Assembly: GCA_029891345.1 (NCBI GenBank)
Contig: CM057000.1
Coordinates: 133,598,163-133,662,162, forward strand
Reading direction: 5' to 3'
Length of the DNA: 64,000 nt
Source of the DNA: Dryococelus australis
Taxonomy: Eukaryota > Arthropoda > Insecta > Phasmatodea > Phasmatidae
How positions within the stretch are numbered: position 1 is the first letter of the stretch; each line of letters begins with the position of its first letter. Positions 1-11,606 of the stretch are shown one piece after another. The notes under the pieces were generated by a model, which had not been told where the DNA came from, did no database searches, and worked only from the letters and a program-made list of their open reading frames with translations. The position numbers and the translations under genes were made by a program.

Positions 1-780
1 CCGCGTTCCCTTGCACCGCGGTCATAAATAGGCTCACATCAAAGGGAACCACCAAGACAGTTTAGTTTCTGTACACAGACGTATTCTACAACTGTGCACA
101 GTCGTTACGAACTAATTTACATAAGTTAGTGGGGAAATACATCGCTCGGGCGGGTCGTGGCTGTTGCAGTGAACCAGTGAACTAAAACATTTCATAAACA
201 TGCGGGAAGGCGGTTTACAAAACACCGCGCATATATAGGGGGCCGCCAGGGTGCCCCCTTCCCCCCCCGGACGCATTCTAGACGCCTAGCTATCACGCAG
301 CACTCGAAGGCTGCGATCCAGGGGCGACACCGAGGTAGACTGCACCACTACCGCCTTCCAGACTTCGGGTTAGAGGAGCCCTGCCCGTTCGCCATATTTA
401 AACAGTGGTAAGACGACTTATGACTTATACGCTACGGTGCGGGCCTATGTTGGGAGAATCCAAGACGATACTTAACATCACTAGCCCAACATAACAACAT
501 AAGGCTAGATACGCTATTCAGAAGGTTCAGTAATTGTCAGTAGTAAATACACTGTAGTAAAGTAATTATAGAGTTTCGTATTGTGTTAATTTGATGGTAA
601 ATCCATTAACAAGATTGTTGTTTACCTTGGGGTCAATCAATTCTTTAGTGTTTTATAATAAACTGTGTCGCCTACATTACTTAAACTCTGGGATATAGTA
701 ACACCCACGTAACTGTACCTTAAGTAATATAGTGTATCGTATTCAAGTAGATTAGCATTGTACAGGAGTAAGTATTGTAC
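1..780. other. Gene-free leader, moderately GC-rich then AT-rich
   Basis: No convincing gene is visible. Positions 130-400 are GC-rich with short C and G runs (for example C8 near 261-268). From 420 onward the DNA is AT-rich and stop-dense. The first 21 bases can fold through CCGCG/CGCGG ends. I see no known repeat family here. Confidence 0.5.
225..300 (+). promoter_or_regulatory. TATA-like core promoter candidate
   Basis: A TATA-type string (ATATATAGGG at 231-240) sits after CACCGCGC and is followed by a GC-rich stretch, the spacing expected of a TATA box with initiation near 260. This is composition and motif only. No downstream open frame supports a transcript, so it could be chance. Confidence 0.2.
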
Positions 781-784
781 CCAA

Positions 785-1345
785 GGTAGCAGCGTTAGAC
801 ACCGTGACACCAGCGCGGGGCAAAGGAGCATGCGAGCACACGGGTTCTTGTATCCCCCCCCCCTCTTTGCCACTGAGAACGGGTTTCCAGGTCAGCAGTT
901 GGCGTGCCCTGCTCGTGACAGCTCCATTTGCACCCCCTCACGCCCCCTCCTTGCACTTCTGCAACCCCTCTCGCATTTTCCATCGCCCCTGTTCGGCGTT
1001 CGAAAACCATGGCAACAACACAGCTCTTCGACAAAGACCCCGCACAGTGCGCGTGTAACAGCTCCGGTGGCAAGCGACGCCCCGACAAACGTTTGATGTA
1101 ATGACCCAGCGAGAAGCCCCGATATTGCGCTCAGTCCCGAAAGTTTCCCTGCGGTGAACGCCGCTTGGCGCGTCTCGTTCCACGTAGCAGTGGACACGAC
1201 AGCAAGTTCGCGCCAATGGAACTCGGCGCTCTGGTGCCATTTCAGTATGTTTCCCGGGCGCAAAGTTCTCAGTTCTCCACGGAAGCGAACCTCGCTATTC
1301 ATATCTGACGAAGTACGGCTGCCCCTTCGAGTAATTTCCAGCCAT
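785..1345. other. CpG-rich block, possible promoter or exon-bearing patch
   Basis: About 560 bp of GC- and CpG-rich DNA interrupts AT-rich flanks. Frames of 84-136 codons are open on both strands at once (for example 758-1096 plus and 892-1302 minus), which GC-rich non-coding DNA does by default. None of the translations resembles a family I know. The block ends where MITE A1 begins. A CpG island or a fragment of a 5' exon is possible; I cannot decide which. Confidence 0.35.
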
Positions 1346-1349
1346 TCTG

Positions 1350-1562
1350 TAGACTATTCACAGTAAAGGGAACAGTATTTTAAATCCCTCTGATATGGAA
1401 TAATAGCTAACACTTATATTTTACTGCAGACTTAGATGTTAACTTCCAAGTCCGGTGAAATTTATACACCATGTTCATTACTTTATTAAAAAAACCGGTG
1501 GAAGGATAAAAAATGGTTTTTATACAAAAAAGTAACTAAGGCCTCAAAACGTGAATAGCCTA
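1350..1562 (+). mobile_element. MITE family A, copy A1
   Basis: Left end starts TAGACTATTCACAGTAAAG and the right end closes with GTGAATAGCCTA, so the termini are inverted and flanked by TA. The interior matches the other A copies: a module reading GATGTTAACTTCC then a TTTATACACC string, then GTAACTAAGGCCTC. Length is ~211 bp, equal to copy A2. There is no coding capacity, so it depends on an outside transposase. Confidence 0.75.
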
Positions 1563-1608
1563 TAGTGTGTTCCTCTTGCACTAAATCACCATCTGACTAT
1601 TTACTTGT

Positions 1609-1998
1609 AGGTTGTTCGCGGTGAACTGAGTACTTTCGAAAACCTTGCTTAAGATCTACTTGTATGCATGCGTTGTGTATTCTTCCTCCTTATGTAAAAT
1701 TAACACCATAGTCCTCATCTTTTTATTCATATGTCGGTCAAGTGAAACTGTGAAATTATTAGAAAAGTATATATTTTACAAATCTGGCCAGTTCTTACAA
1801 TTAGAAAGCGAAAGAAATAATTTAAGTTATCACGGATAACTTTAATTCGACGCTAAGACATAAAACTACTTTCCCTCCACGGTTGCCAACTTTACTGGGC
1901 GCGTGCCACTCAGTGCGTCGTTGAAATACATGCGGGTAGGAGAAGTGACATTTTTCTGGGGTTGATTTTAAAAGGTCTCAGTTTATCGTGAGCAGCCT
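1609..1998 (+). mobile_element. MITE family B, copy B1
   Basis: Begins GGTTGTTCGCGGTGA and ends TCGTGAGCAGCC, the same terminal inverted repeat as family A. The interior is different and ~390 bp long. Diagnostic B blocks in order: TTAAGATCTACTTGTATGCA, a GTGTATTCTTCC block, GTGAAACTGTGAAATTATTA, ACTTTCCCTCCA, CCAACTTTACTGGGCGC and a CACTCAGTGCG block. It lies 47 bp after A1 in the same orientation. Confidence 0.75.
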
Positions 1999-1999
1999 T

Positions 2000-2380
2000 T
2001 AACCAACCATTGGGTTCGGTCCCCACTTTGAAATACAGAGACCAAGCTTCATGACGGTGATAGATAATATATTACTTAAGTCATCTACTGCCACTCAGGT
2101 AGGTAAGCAGGTATAGGTAGGGCCCAGGGACGGATCAAGATTTTTTTTTCTGCGGGCGAAGCTAAGATTTTGTGCACCCCCCCCCCTTTTTTTCTCTTCC
2201 TCCCATGCACATTACAAATCATCTTTTTATTTATCTCTCTCACTTCTACAATACTTGTGTTATAGGAATTTATAAAGCAAATCTTGAGTTATTTAATTAT
2301 TAAAATAAAAAAAAGCTAAGGAGAAATTAAAATTTTTCTATGAAAAAAAAAATTTTTGTGGCAGCCATAACATGTTTTGT
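2000..2380. other. Gene-free AT-rich DNA with homopolymers
   Basis: Contains a T9 run and a C10 run (around 2140-2190) and a long poly-A/T stretch to 2360. A GGGACGGATCAAG string at 2128 has a weak inverted echo at 44260 (TTAATCCGTCAC), suggesting an old dispersed repeat end. No gene is visible. Confidence 0.4.
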
Positions 2381-2384
2381 TGGT

Positions 2385-2830
2385 ATGGCGGTTTCTTCAC
2401 ACTTATTGTATTGTATCAAACACACGACAAATTACCACATTCATAACGTGCTTAGTTGGTTCCTAAATATGGCATCTATCACAAGAGTTTTATTCTTGTG
2501 TTAACATAAAACTGCATTGTTTTTAAATAAAATCAGCTTTAAGTTATACTTTATTTATAACTTATAATGTTTCATTAATAATTAATATGAACACAAACAG
2601 GGTGGGTGAGGTTTGGGTGGGGGGGGGGGGAGGTATAGGTGTGTTGGTAACGCCTAGTAAGAAATAGTTCTTATAAAAAATAATTATTACACTGAATGCG
2701 TACGACGCAGTGCGTCGTCCCTTTGGTGTAATTTTCTAGACTCGGTTATGCTTTGTTTCTGTGAGGCGGATGGATATTCAGAAAGTAGACCTTTAGCAGG
2801 GTTTCAGAAAAGTTGGAAGTAATAGTGAAG
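2385..2830 (+). mobile_element. Repeat D, copy D1 (right arm only)
   Basis: Starts GTTTCTTCACACTT, runs through CTAAATATGGCATCTATCAC, CTTGTGTTAACAT and GGTAACGCCTAGTAAG, and ends with GCAGGGTTTCAGAAAAGTTG. The same blocks in the same order occur at 6640, 8400 and 23279, and inverted at 22524-23278. A G12 run near 2620 is inside it. The complete form at 22.5-23.7 kb is head-to-head, so this copy is half of a foldback element. Confidence 0.6.
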
Positions 2831-3098
2831 GAACCACATCCGACTTTCTTGTGGTGAACAAGATATTATTTGTAGTCAACAACAAAACAAATTATTAGTA
2901 GTCACAAAAGATTGGCGGTGACAAGTAGAAAACACAGGCACCGTAATGTCACCTCAATTTTACTTATTGATGAATTTTCAGGAACGTATGCGTTTCAAAT
3001 CACTGCAGTTTTCAGCAGCATTCTGCCAACATTGGAAATAGCCATGAAGTAGGTACCAAGTCTGTCCGTGGGAAATTTGTGGACACGATCTCAGATAT

Positions 3099-3310
3099 AG
3101 GCTGTTTATGGTAAAGTGAGCACTTTTTGAAGCCTTCTGATTTGGAATTGTAGCCTTAGACGGTAATTTTCGAGTCCGGTGAAATATATACACAGTCTTT
3201 ATCATTTACATGGCAATTTTTATTTCAAAAAGTGATGGAAGTAAAAGAAACGGCTGTTAGAAAAAAGTGAATAGGTCCTCAAAAGTACTCACTTTACTGT
3301 GAACAGCCTG
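3099..3310 (+). mobile_element. MITE family A, copy A2
   Basis: Left terminus GGCTGTTTATGGTAAAGTGA; right terminus ACTTTACTGTGAACAGCC. Outer context is TA on the left and TG on the right. The interior carries the family module with CCTTAGACGGTAATTTTCG and GGTGAAATATATACACAG. Length ~210 bp, like A1. The minus-strand frame over 2978-3205 is a by-product of this repeat and is not a gene. Confidence 0.8.
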
Positions 3311-4429
3311 TACCAAAATTGTGATTTGCATTCCATAGCTTAACCCTAGGGCAAACTTAAAATCGATTATATCAACACCTTTAACCATTAGGCCATTGCG
3401 ATACTTGGGATAGGTATTGATCTCGAATATAGCGTTTGTATCTTACAGGATGGATTACCAAATAAAGAGTTAACTAAATAGTGTGCTAAGTCAATGCATT
3501 AAAAATAGACCATATACGGCGACGAACCGATCTTTCGGGAAAAGACCAATCACCGAGCATAAATGTGGCTGCGTATTCTTGGTGTTCTCCAGAGAAAAAA
3601 TAAAGGACGGTACAACTAATATTAAAAAATGACTCGTCAGTGCTACTTATTATTGATATCGCCGGACAACTGCTTCCGTTGAATTCTGCAGACTTTTCTT
3701 TTAATGAGTGTGAATGGGTAACTTCTTTCTTGTCGCCACCCTGTGAGCTGGAACTTTCTTCATTCCCGGAGACGAGGGCGAGCTGCTGGAGAAGGTAGAG
3801 AGTTTCACTAGGAGATGTGGTGCGAAGGGGAAGTGGCGAAAGTAGGTGTCACAAGACAAGGGTTTGATGAGGAAAGGCCTGGAGTTACAGAGGGCGACAG
3901 CCCACCCTTCTTCTTTTCCTTGTGACAGCTCAACTCCATCCCTCTGGCGCCAGCTAACCGGAATCCCGAGAGAACTGCGGTGGATCGGTGAAGCAAAGAT
4001 GTTGTCATTGGTAAGAGGGGGAGTTTTCATAACCTAGAAATAGCTGGCTTAGAAACACATGCGATAGAATTCTCTAAGTTATGCCTGTTCTGAGTTACAT
4101 GATTTCAACATGTGAACTTTCTAACTAGCGTGTTTCTAACTCTCTAAGTTGTGTTTTTCTACTGTGCGACTGTTCTGACAGTGTTTTTCTAAGTTATGAA
4201 TAGTTTATTACCTATATTGAAAAGCGAGCAGGAAGCAAAGAATATTTTGAAAGCTTCGTCTCCATCTAAAAATGCACTTACTCAGAGGAGAAAATATAGC
4301 CCGCTTCTTTCCACTACTCGGTGTACTTCATGATCGTACATTTGTTAAAAATAACGTTAGTAAAATGTCTCGGGTAAGAAAACATCCAAAATATGCATTG
4401 CCATTATTATTATATTGTTAATCGCACAA

Positions 4430-4635
4430 TTGTGCAAATTTTTGTGCAGTGTCCACGTCTGTGTATTTGTGCTTTTTGTGTTGTTTTGGTAATTTTTAAG
4501 TTTCCAATTGTCTGTTTTTTTTTTGTGTAATTGTCTTTTGTTGTCTGTGTTAATGTTTGTATGTGTGTCACCCAGGTAATGGTTAACACTGTCGGGCGGC
4601 GCGTTAAACTTCTAATAAATAAATTAATTATTAGT
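4430..4635 (+). repeat. Possible 3' tail of a non-LTR retrotransposon
   Basis: A T/G-rich stretch (GTGCTTTTTGTGTTGTTTTG and similar) leads into GGGCGGCGCGTTAAACTTC and then an (A)TAAATAAA-type tail. This layout is typical of 3' ends of insect LINE elements. No reverse transcriptase frame is present, so this is inference from texture only. Confidence 0.25.
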
Positions 4636-4848
4636 AATGTGATTCAGTTTGTTATTGTTATACTTCTACATCAAGAGCAAGCCCATGAGTGCTGAAAGAT
4701 GCTGTTAAAATATTTCTTTTTTATTGTAGCGTTAATTGGTAACTCTGAAGTATGGCAAGTTTAGAACGTATGCTTACGTATGTGAATATATATTTAACCG
4801 CTGTACGAAGAAAAATTTTCGTTCTTACGAAAGAACAGTTTTTCGGTA

Positions 4849-4881
4849 TACTGCGACGCCCTTCCCAAAGGCGTCGCAGTA
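4849..4881. repeat. Perfect 12 bp stem, 9 nt loop hairpin
   Basis: TACTGCGACGCC at 4849-4860 is exactly complementary to GGCGTCGCAGTA at 4870-4881, with loop CTTCCCAAA. It is GC-rich against an AT-rich background. It is followed by two near-identical ACTTATACACAGC strings (4881 and 4898). Confidence 0.7.
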
Positions 4882-5744
4882 CTTATACACAGCGGGACTT
4901 ATACACAGCCACAAGAGCATAAGAAAAAGATCAAATCTATTTCAGATTTCTGGTTTACAGACAAACACATGACTTCCTTAGCATTACAGGTATGATTTAT
5001 CTGTATAAATTTTTCAAAGTTTACGCAGGATTATGGAAAATATTCATAATTTATTATTTATCTGTATTCCCAGTCTTCCAAAAAAATTTGACACTGATTA
5101 AATATCAGAAGGGCTCAGAAATTTATACAATGATACCATTTTCATATATAAAATACAAATGCCCATTAAAACTGTGCTAGAATTCCACATACAAGTAATG
5201 CTTGAAACAATTCAAAGTTAAATCTTATGTCTCTCTTGTGTCACTTAACATAAATCCATGAGACTACTGTACTCCTACTCCAGGTTTAAGGGTATTATCA
5301 TAAAATACTAAAGATAAAAAAAAAAAAGCCTGGGTGATATGTCGCTTTCAGAACAAATATAAAAACACGCTTTCAACTCCTTTTAAAAGCCCATACGGCT
5401 ATATTTTCATTTTAAGCATTTTCTTAGCAATTTTCTTAATACTTAAACATTTTTCTTTAATACTGGCTGGATACAAAGTCTAAAATTGGAGTATTTCCTG
5501 ACGCATAATGTAAGCGTACTCTTTAATACTGTACTCACAATACTTACATCGACAATATTTTAGTAAAGTCCAACAAAGACACAAATGACTCTAATTTTCC
5601 CATTTTATTGCACTTTAAGAATTTCCGGCTGTCTTTAAAAACATGGGTGATAACTTTAATCAGCCGATAGTTCATACATAAATTTTCTGTCTTCGAATAC
5701 GGAAATTCCTACGTTTTTCTACCTGCCATGATGCAAAAGTCGTC

Positions 5745-6145
5745 ATCCTGACAATGGCCAGACGGGCCAGAAATATTATTTCTGTTACGACATTATTTTT
5801 GTACTTATCTGGTCTCTGCCCATACGACCAAATTCCTGGTGCCATGCACACAATTTTACCCCTCCCAGGGAGGGAGCAACGAGAGTCCGGCCAATCAGAG
5901 CCCAAGAAACTCTCGGAAAGCTTCTATACAATTCCGGCGCCACAGCTCCATGTCACGTGGTTAAACATCCGGCCACACAACCACCGCGACTGCAGCGCGG
6001 TCTGGCGCGGGCGGATCAAACTATCTCCTACACTCAGTGGCCAGTCTACCTCGGGTGCGCGCCGCAGCTGGAAGCTATGTCTGATTGATTGCTGGGCGAC
6101 ACCTTGCTGTCGCACGTACGTAGGCCTGCTGAGGCGTGTATAATT
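5745..6145 (+). promoter_or_regulatory. GC-rich promoter-like patch with CCAAT and E-box
   Basis: About 400 bp of CpG-containing DNA. It carries a consensus CCAATCA (5891-5897), a CACGTG E-box (5954-5959) and a GAA/TTC cluster (5906-5924) loosely like heat-shock elements. Frames are open on both strands (5754-6143 plus, 5924-6115 minus), which argues against either being coding. A promoter or CpG island is the simplest reading. Confidence 0.35.
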
Positions 6146-6524
6146 TAAGCAAGTAAAGTACCGAAATGAATCCGCGAATCTTTCAGGTCTCTAGTAATTA
6201 CCGACAACGTACTATTATAAATAAAATAAAATTTAAGAGGTGTTTAATATATTTGTGCTTAATTTTAATTGTGCGTTATCTGATAGTTGTAGAAGCCAGT
6301 AACATATTTATATTTTTTAAATAAGTTTCTGCCTGATTGGAAGCAGGGAATATCTCACAGGGAAAACTAAATAGAGAAGTATTAAACAACTAGTAAATTA
6401 CAGATTTTCTTTTTATCGAACATTTGCAATAATACCTCTGAAATTGAAAACATGATACGAAAGCGAAGAATTTTGGCATTATAAGCGAAGCCAAACATTA
6501 AGGCTAACTCCTAGCTGCGCGTTT

Positions 6525-6627
6525 GATGCAGAGAAGTACGGGGGCGATAAGGGCGTCACTGAAATGCGCGCCTAGTGCGCCATCGACACTAAGCGCAAGG
6601 TTCCGAACTGGCGTGCAGTGTTCTAAA
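6525..6627 (+). repeat. GC-rich dispersed repeat E, copy E1
   Basis: Shares with copies at 30101-30220 (minus), 32400-32500 (plus) and 38548-38645 (minus) the blocks GCGATAAGGGCG and GGCGTGCAGTGTT, separated by ~70 bp. This copy also has GATGCAGAGAAGTACGG at its start and AAGCGCAAGGTTCCGAACTG before the last block. An in-frame TAG interrupts the frame that is open in E3. Confidence 0.6.
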
Positions 6628-6639
6628 GCATATAAGCTG

Positions 6640-7050
6640 TTTCTTCACATGGAAAATCTCCCCACGTATTCCATGTTTATTATTTCGTAAATATACCGTG
6701 TATCACAAGCGTTTTACGCTTGTGTTCATAACAGTAACTTTGTTTCGTTAAATTGAAATGTTATTTACATTTATCTATAAATTTTACTACTTTATTTATA
6801 AATAATATTAATAAAAAGTGAGAAAGTATGAGTGTTAGTAACGCCTAGTAAGAAATAGTTCTCACGCAAAATATAATTAAAACTGAGTGCGCATGAATTA
6901 AGTGCATTGGCCTTTGGGGTAATTTTCCAGACTAAGTTAAGTTTAGTTTACACGAGGCGGAGGGATATCCTGGAAGTAGAATTTTAGCATGGCTTCAGAA
7001 AAGTATGCAGAAACCGTGAATGGTTTATAGTGGTGCTGCGTGTACCTATT
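6640..7050 (+). mobile_element. Repeat D, copy D2 (right arm only)
   Basis: Same block order as D1: GTTTCTTCACATGG, CACAAGCGTTTTACGCTTGT (an 8 bp stem hairpin), GTTAGTAACGCCTAGTAAG, then GCTTCAGAAAAGTATG and CCGTGAATGGTTTATAG at the end. It begins directly after E1. No coding capacity. Confidence 0.6.
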
Positions 7051-7244
7051 TGACTTTCAGTAGTGATGCTATCTCTTTATTAGCGCGGAAAGTCTATAAA
7101 AAGATTCAATGCAGACCGCTCAACAGGCCTCGTTTAATGTGTGTGTTCTTTTCGTAGATCAGCACGTTGGACGGATATTTAATATTTTCGTGGATACATG
7201 CGTATTTCAAACATCCTGTATGGTAGTTCAAGAGCCAGGTATTA

Positions 7245-7460
7245 TCTATTCACGGGTTCTTCACGCTTCTGGAATAAAACCTTTGGAAATTCACCCCATT
7301 TACGACTTCTTTAAATTCTTTCCTGAATATGTCGTGTAATATAAGCATTTTGTACACTTGTGTTAACATCAATACAATGTTTTGTAAATTGTTTTTATAC
7401 TAAATTAAAATATTTTAAATAATATCAGATATGTTATTCATTTAATAAACCTCTGGATGG
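7245..7460 (+). mobile_element. Repeat D, copy D7 (partial)
   Basis: Carries the central D blocks in degraded form: GGGTTCTTCACGCTT, a GTGTAATATAAGC block, ACACTTGTGTTAACATC and a TTGTAAATTG block. The distal part is missing here. The block set resumes near 8400 in D3, so D7 and D3 may be one copy split by ~900 bp of AT-rich DNA, or two copies. Confidence 0.4.
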
Positions 7461-8400
7461 GGAATGGATGTACAATTTATTGTGCAATCATTCCTATTCT
7501 TTGGGAATTAATCTATTACGATTACTTTCTTAGTGTATTCAATTATTTTTGTAAGACATTCCTTGCTTTATACGTGTTTAGAGAGCCGATGAGAGTGAAG
7601 TACTTTTGTTGGGAGGGGATCTTTGTTAGGGGAGGGGGGATCTGGAGTAATGTTGAGTTGTAATTCGTTTTATTGTGTTAGCTGGGTGTTTAATTTTTTT
7701 AATAAATTCAGTTAGCATTTGTGGATATAAATAAATATAATTCGCATTATTAAAGTCTTTTGGTTAATGAACACGTTTCTGCTTCTGTCCATTACGTAAT
7801 TATAATGGAGATCAGTTATATTTTAAATATTATATACTTCGTTAGGATATTAATATAAATCGCATGATTAAAGTTAATCGGATTTAAAGTAATTCGTTCG
7901 GTATACTAATTGAATATAAATCATAGTGGGCCAGAACATACCCGCGTGCTCCCGCTCCATCCACACCTCACTTGCCTAGTGTCTCAGAAGTGACACATGT
8001 GGGCTCACTCCATCCACATGTCATTCTACAAGTAGACTAAAACATGCCCGCGTGCGTGAATTCCACTCATAAACAAGAAAAATATAAAATATCCCTTATA
8101 CCAACATTTACTCCTATATGAACAATTGCAACCCACTCCTCTGGTCAATCAATAAACGTTCTTCAATATCAAATATTCCATTAAATTAATCAAATTTTTT
8201 AAATAAAAAATAATCAATCCAGTAATCAATTTAATTAATCAAGCAATTGATTATTCAATTAATTAATCTAATTTGTATATCATGATCCGACATTTAGCCC
8301 ACTCTTGCACTAAATGCAACTTAGGCCACTCTAGCTCTAGGTGGGCCAGAACATACATGGCCCTACAATCGAACCACGGACTTATCTTTTTTACTTTTAA
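7461..8400. other. AT-rich gene-free DNA with a duplicated motif
   Basis: GTGGGCCAGAACATAC occurs at about 7926 and again at 8341. CCCGCGTGC occurs at 7940 and 8047. Between 8160 and 8280 there is a dense run of TTAATTAATC/CAATTGATT strings, which form weak palindromes and resemble homeodomain cores. No gene is visible. Confidence 0.4.
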
Positions 8401-8745
8401 TGATTTTATCAACCAAATATTCATGTTGGAGAATAAATTTTTTCAATTGAAGTTGTGCCTGTATTTTATATACAAATTATAATATTTCATTCATAATTGA
8501 TACGAAAAAATGGGGAGGATATGGATGTGCTGCTAAATGCCTAGTGAGAAAAAGTTTTCATACAAAATATTGCGGAACTGAATGCGCATGAATGCTGTGC
8601 TTTGTCACTTTAGTGTAAGTCTCTAGATTACTTTAAGCTTTCTTTGCACGAGTCGGAGAAATATCTTAAAAGTATAACATTAGCAGGGCTTCAGGAAAGT
8701 TGGCAGTAACGGTGGATTGACTATAAGCGGAGCGGAGCCTCAGGT
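8400..8745 (+). mobile_element. Repeat D, copy D3 (right arm)
   Basis: Contains GATGTGCTGCTAAATGCC then TAGTGAGAAAAAG, ACTGAATGCGCATGAATG, GCACGAGTCGGAG and GCAGGGCTTCAGGAAAGTTG, and ends ACGGTGGATTGACTATA. These match D1, D2 and D5 in order and spacing. Confidence 0.55.
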
Positions 8746-11340
8746 CGGGCGTCTCTGCCCAATCCTTCACAGACGCATGTGCTACACGATAGAAGGCGGT
8801 GGTGTCTACATCATTCACGCCACAAGTGAGTGCAAAGGGGTGCAGGGGCATGCACTTTTAATTTTGTCCGCTGCGAGGGGGAGCAAAGAGAAAGAGACAG
8901 GCTGGGGGAAGAGGTAGTGGCTGGGGTGGGGAATGGTGTATTAATTATTAAAATTGCTCTGAACAAGGGTGCTTCTGAAAAGAGCAAACTTATCCTTTTC
9001 AATTTTTTTTTCGTGTCCTTTGTAAGCGCGGGCACTAGTTCAAATCTAAATTAACTGCGCTTGGTCATCATGCTTCGTAAAAAAAAGTAGAGTTGTTATA
9101 AGTTCGCCATGTAAAAATCAAACAGTTTGCCCACGTTAGTAAGCATCGCTGAGGCTGCTGTGACTGCTTGTAGCTCCATTCTGATAAATAATATTCATGC
9201 TCCCTAAAATACAAGTCGTGCATATATGGAATGCAGTTTGCGTCTTACAAATCAAGTGCATAACAAAAATTTGGTTTTATGTCCTTATTAGCACCGGAAT
9301 TTTCGCGTGTTCCATATGTTTACAAAATTAATTTTTATCACGCTAAATATAGTTATTATATATACATATTAACAAACAACAATTTTTGTATTTTATACGC
9401 ATTTTACGAAATCGTAGATTCCAGTAGGACATCGCGTTTTATTTTTTGTAATTATCTACTCAGGTTGGTTTTAACAATGTTTTACTCTTAAAAAATGAGT
9501 ATAGAATTTCTCCAGCAGTTAATAATTTATTTCATAATGATCATTACACAAAAATCAATAGACTATGAAATTCCCTCATGATACAACACAAAAAAAAAAC
9601 AACTATTCCTTTGAAATATAATTACAGACAAGTATTGTATATGTCAATTTATAAAAAATATTTTTTAAATACTATGCAATTTATTATATATAAAAAGGAC
9701 AACAAAAATAGTCGATGAATTAGGCACACTAGCAAATAATTATTCATGCTCTGTCACTCCGACTGAACGGCTTGGCATTCGATGAAATACTGGAAAGGCA
9801 CAAAAGTTCTTTTTTTTTCGCCCGTAATAACTTACCAACGCATAGGCGTATGATTTCTTTTTTTTTTTTTGCCGAATATAATTTACCCATTTCTGAAGCA
9901 AGTGATATTCACGCTCTACCATTTTATGTTTCATCATTAATGTTATGATAGTTTATTCTAATATAAAATTATAGTTATCCTAGAAATTCGCGATACGTTT
10001 TCGTAAATTAGTCCATTAACCCATTGAGGACGGCGCACATTTATTGCCAGCGGAGACAAAAAATTGAAGTGAGCTGCCTGTATTCTCCACCTCAGCAATA
10101 TCAGTTGCGTTGGTCGCTGTCATTCTACTTACCATCTTCTTATTGGTTCTGGCTGTCTTATTGGTTCTGGCTGTACCAGATACCCTTACTGCATTCTGCA
10201 ACGTTTGTAATAGGTTGGCCGCCGGCCAATGAAGTCGCGCGTTTATTGTGTGCCAATCAATGTGTCGCGACACAATGCGACAGGTTTTACAGTCCATCGT
10301 GATCATTCGGGAAACATTAAAAAAAATAACAGTTTTATTATTACTGGCCTATTTGACACCTTCACTAGTTGTAACTTTTTACTTAGATTCCGATAAAGTT
10401 TAGCGTATCAGTAAAAATATGATAGTTTTAGTATTATTTCCTAGAGCAAAGAGATTTTCTTATAAACGCAGCCCCGAGTATATACGTGCGTACTTCTCAA
10501 ACGGTTAATAACAAATATTCATTAAAAAATACTTATATATACTTTTGCATATGAAATCTTATGGTCAATTCCTAATAAACTAAGCAGAGTAACTGGTGTG
10601 ATAATATCTATGCTAATTATGTATCTTTTGCATTGAAATACCATTTAACATGACACTCAATCCGTATCATTTAAACCACAATTTTGTATACATATAGTTA
10701 CGTTGTACATTAAAGCGATGGAATCGCGCAAGAATCTGACTGTGTGACTTTAACTACCTAAATTTCCTTCATCTGCATTTTGATATTGCTTTAGCTAACG
10801 AACGAACATTATATATTTCTATTTAATTTTATACCACTTTTGTTCGAGTTTTAAACCACAAGCCCTCACGAACGCATCTTCTCTACATTTTTTTTTTTTT
10901 GTAATATCAACATTAATAAATTTGGCATCACCTACACTACCATATAAATTTACTAATGTTCTCTAAGTAATCTCAAGTTTTCTGTTCACAATGCACACGA
11001 TGCTTTATTAATCATTATCACAAGCGCTCTCATTAAACGCGTTCTTTTTTTCAAAAAATGCAAATGATGTTCAATTACGTACCATTTAATCGCCCACGTC
11101 TATAGGCATCATCATCATAACGTGAGCTTTTATGAAAGTGATTTCAGTACCACACAACATAGCCGTTAACCAAGCTACCGAACATATTTTATTTCAGATC
11201 ATATTCCATAACGCCACCTGACCGACTCATCGTTTAAACGGCCACCTCGAATATTTGATTCCATTTACCCCCTCCCTTGCTCTATAGTGCTGTTTCCTGG
11301 CTACCAGGAATAAAGTGAAAACTGGGAATACGAAAAACAA
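8746..11340. other. Gene-free interval
   Basis: A short GC-richer, purine-rich part (8746-8990) gives overlapping frames on both strands with no recognisable product. The rest is AT-rich. At 10141-10174 a 17 bp unit containing TTATTGGTTCTGGCTGT is duplicated in tandem, and CCAAT or its complement occurs four times within 10140-10260, so a small promoter-like cluster is possible. Poly-T runs lie at 9810, 9860 and 10890. Confidence 0.4.
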
Positions 11341-11606
11341 AATATCCTAATAATATTATAAATGAGAAAGTTTGCATGTTTGTTTGTTCCTCAATCACGT
11401 CGACCGATTTTGGATTAAATTTCTTACAGGGGTAGATTATATTCTGTGTTAACACACATGGTACTTTTCATCCCGGAAAAACGAATAGTTTTTTTTTTTG
11501 ATGGAATATATAAAATATGCCACCAACCATTATAAGATGGCGCACTTGGTCATTATAATTAAGGTTTTAATTTCGCACTCACGTGAAGCCGTGGGTAACA
11601 GCTAGT
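11341..11606 (+). mobile_element. Non-autonomous Helitron-like element
   Basis: Starts near TAATATTATAAATGAGAAAG, continues GTTTGTTCCTCAATCACGTC then GACCGATTTTGG, and ends with CACGTGAAGCCGTG (a 4 bp stem) 8 nt before CTAG (11602-11605) followed by T. A short hairpin just before a CTRR-T end is the Helitron 3' signature, and this internal wording is common in insect Helitrons. No Rep/helicase frame is present. The exact 5' end is uncertain. Confidence 0.6.

Larger units (their letters stand above)
3311..5740. other. Gene-free interval with a GC-richer patch
   Basis: Mostly AT-rich and stop-dense. A patch at 3700-4030 is more balanced in base content and open on both strands, ending in TTGGTAAGAG (4007-4016), which resembles a splice donor; none of its translations is recognisable. 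Poly-T and poly-A runs occur at 4515 and 5320. Nothing else is identified except the hairpin and repeat tail listed separately. Confidence 0.4.

Noticed and set aside
10016-10306. Pair of opposing 92-96 codon frames
   Set aside because: Both strands open over the same DNA, including a 17 bp tandem duplication; no motif.
11105-11130. Functional tRNA genes anywhere in the window
   Set aside because: All tRNA-like matches have broken stems or lie within repeats; none supports a complete cloverleaf by eye.
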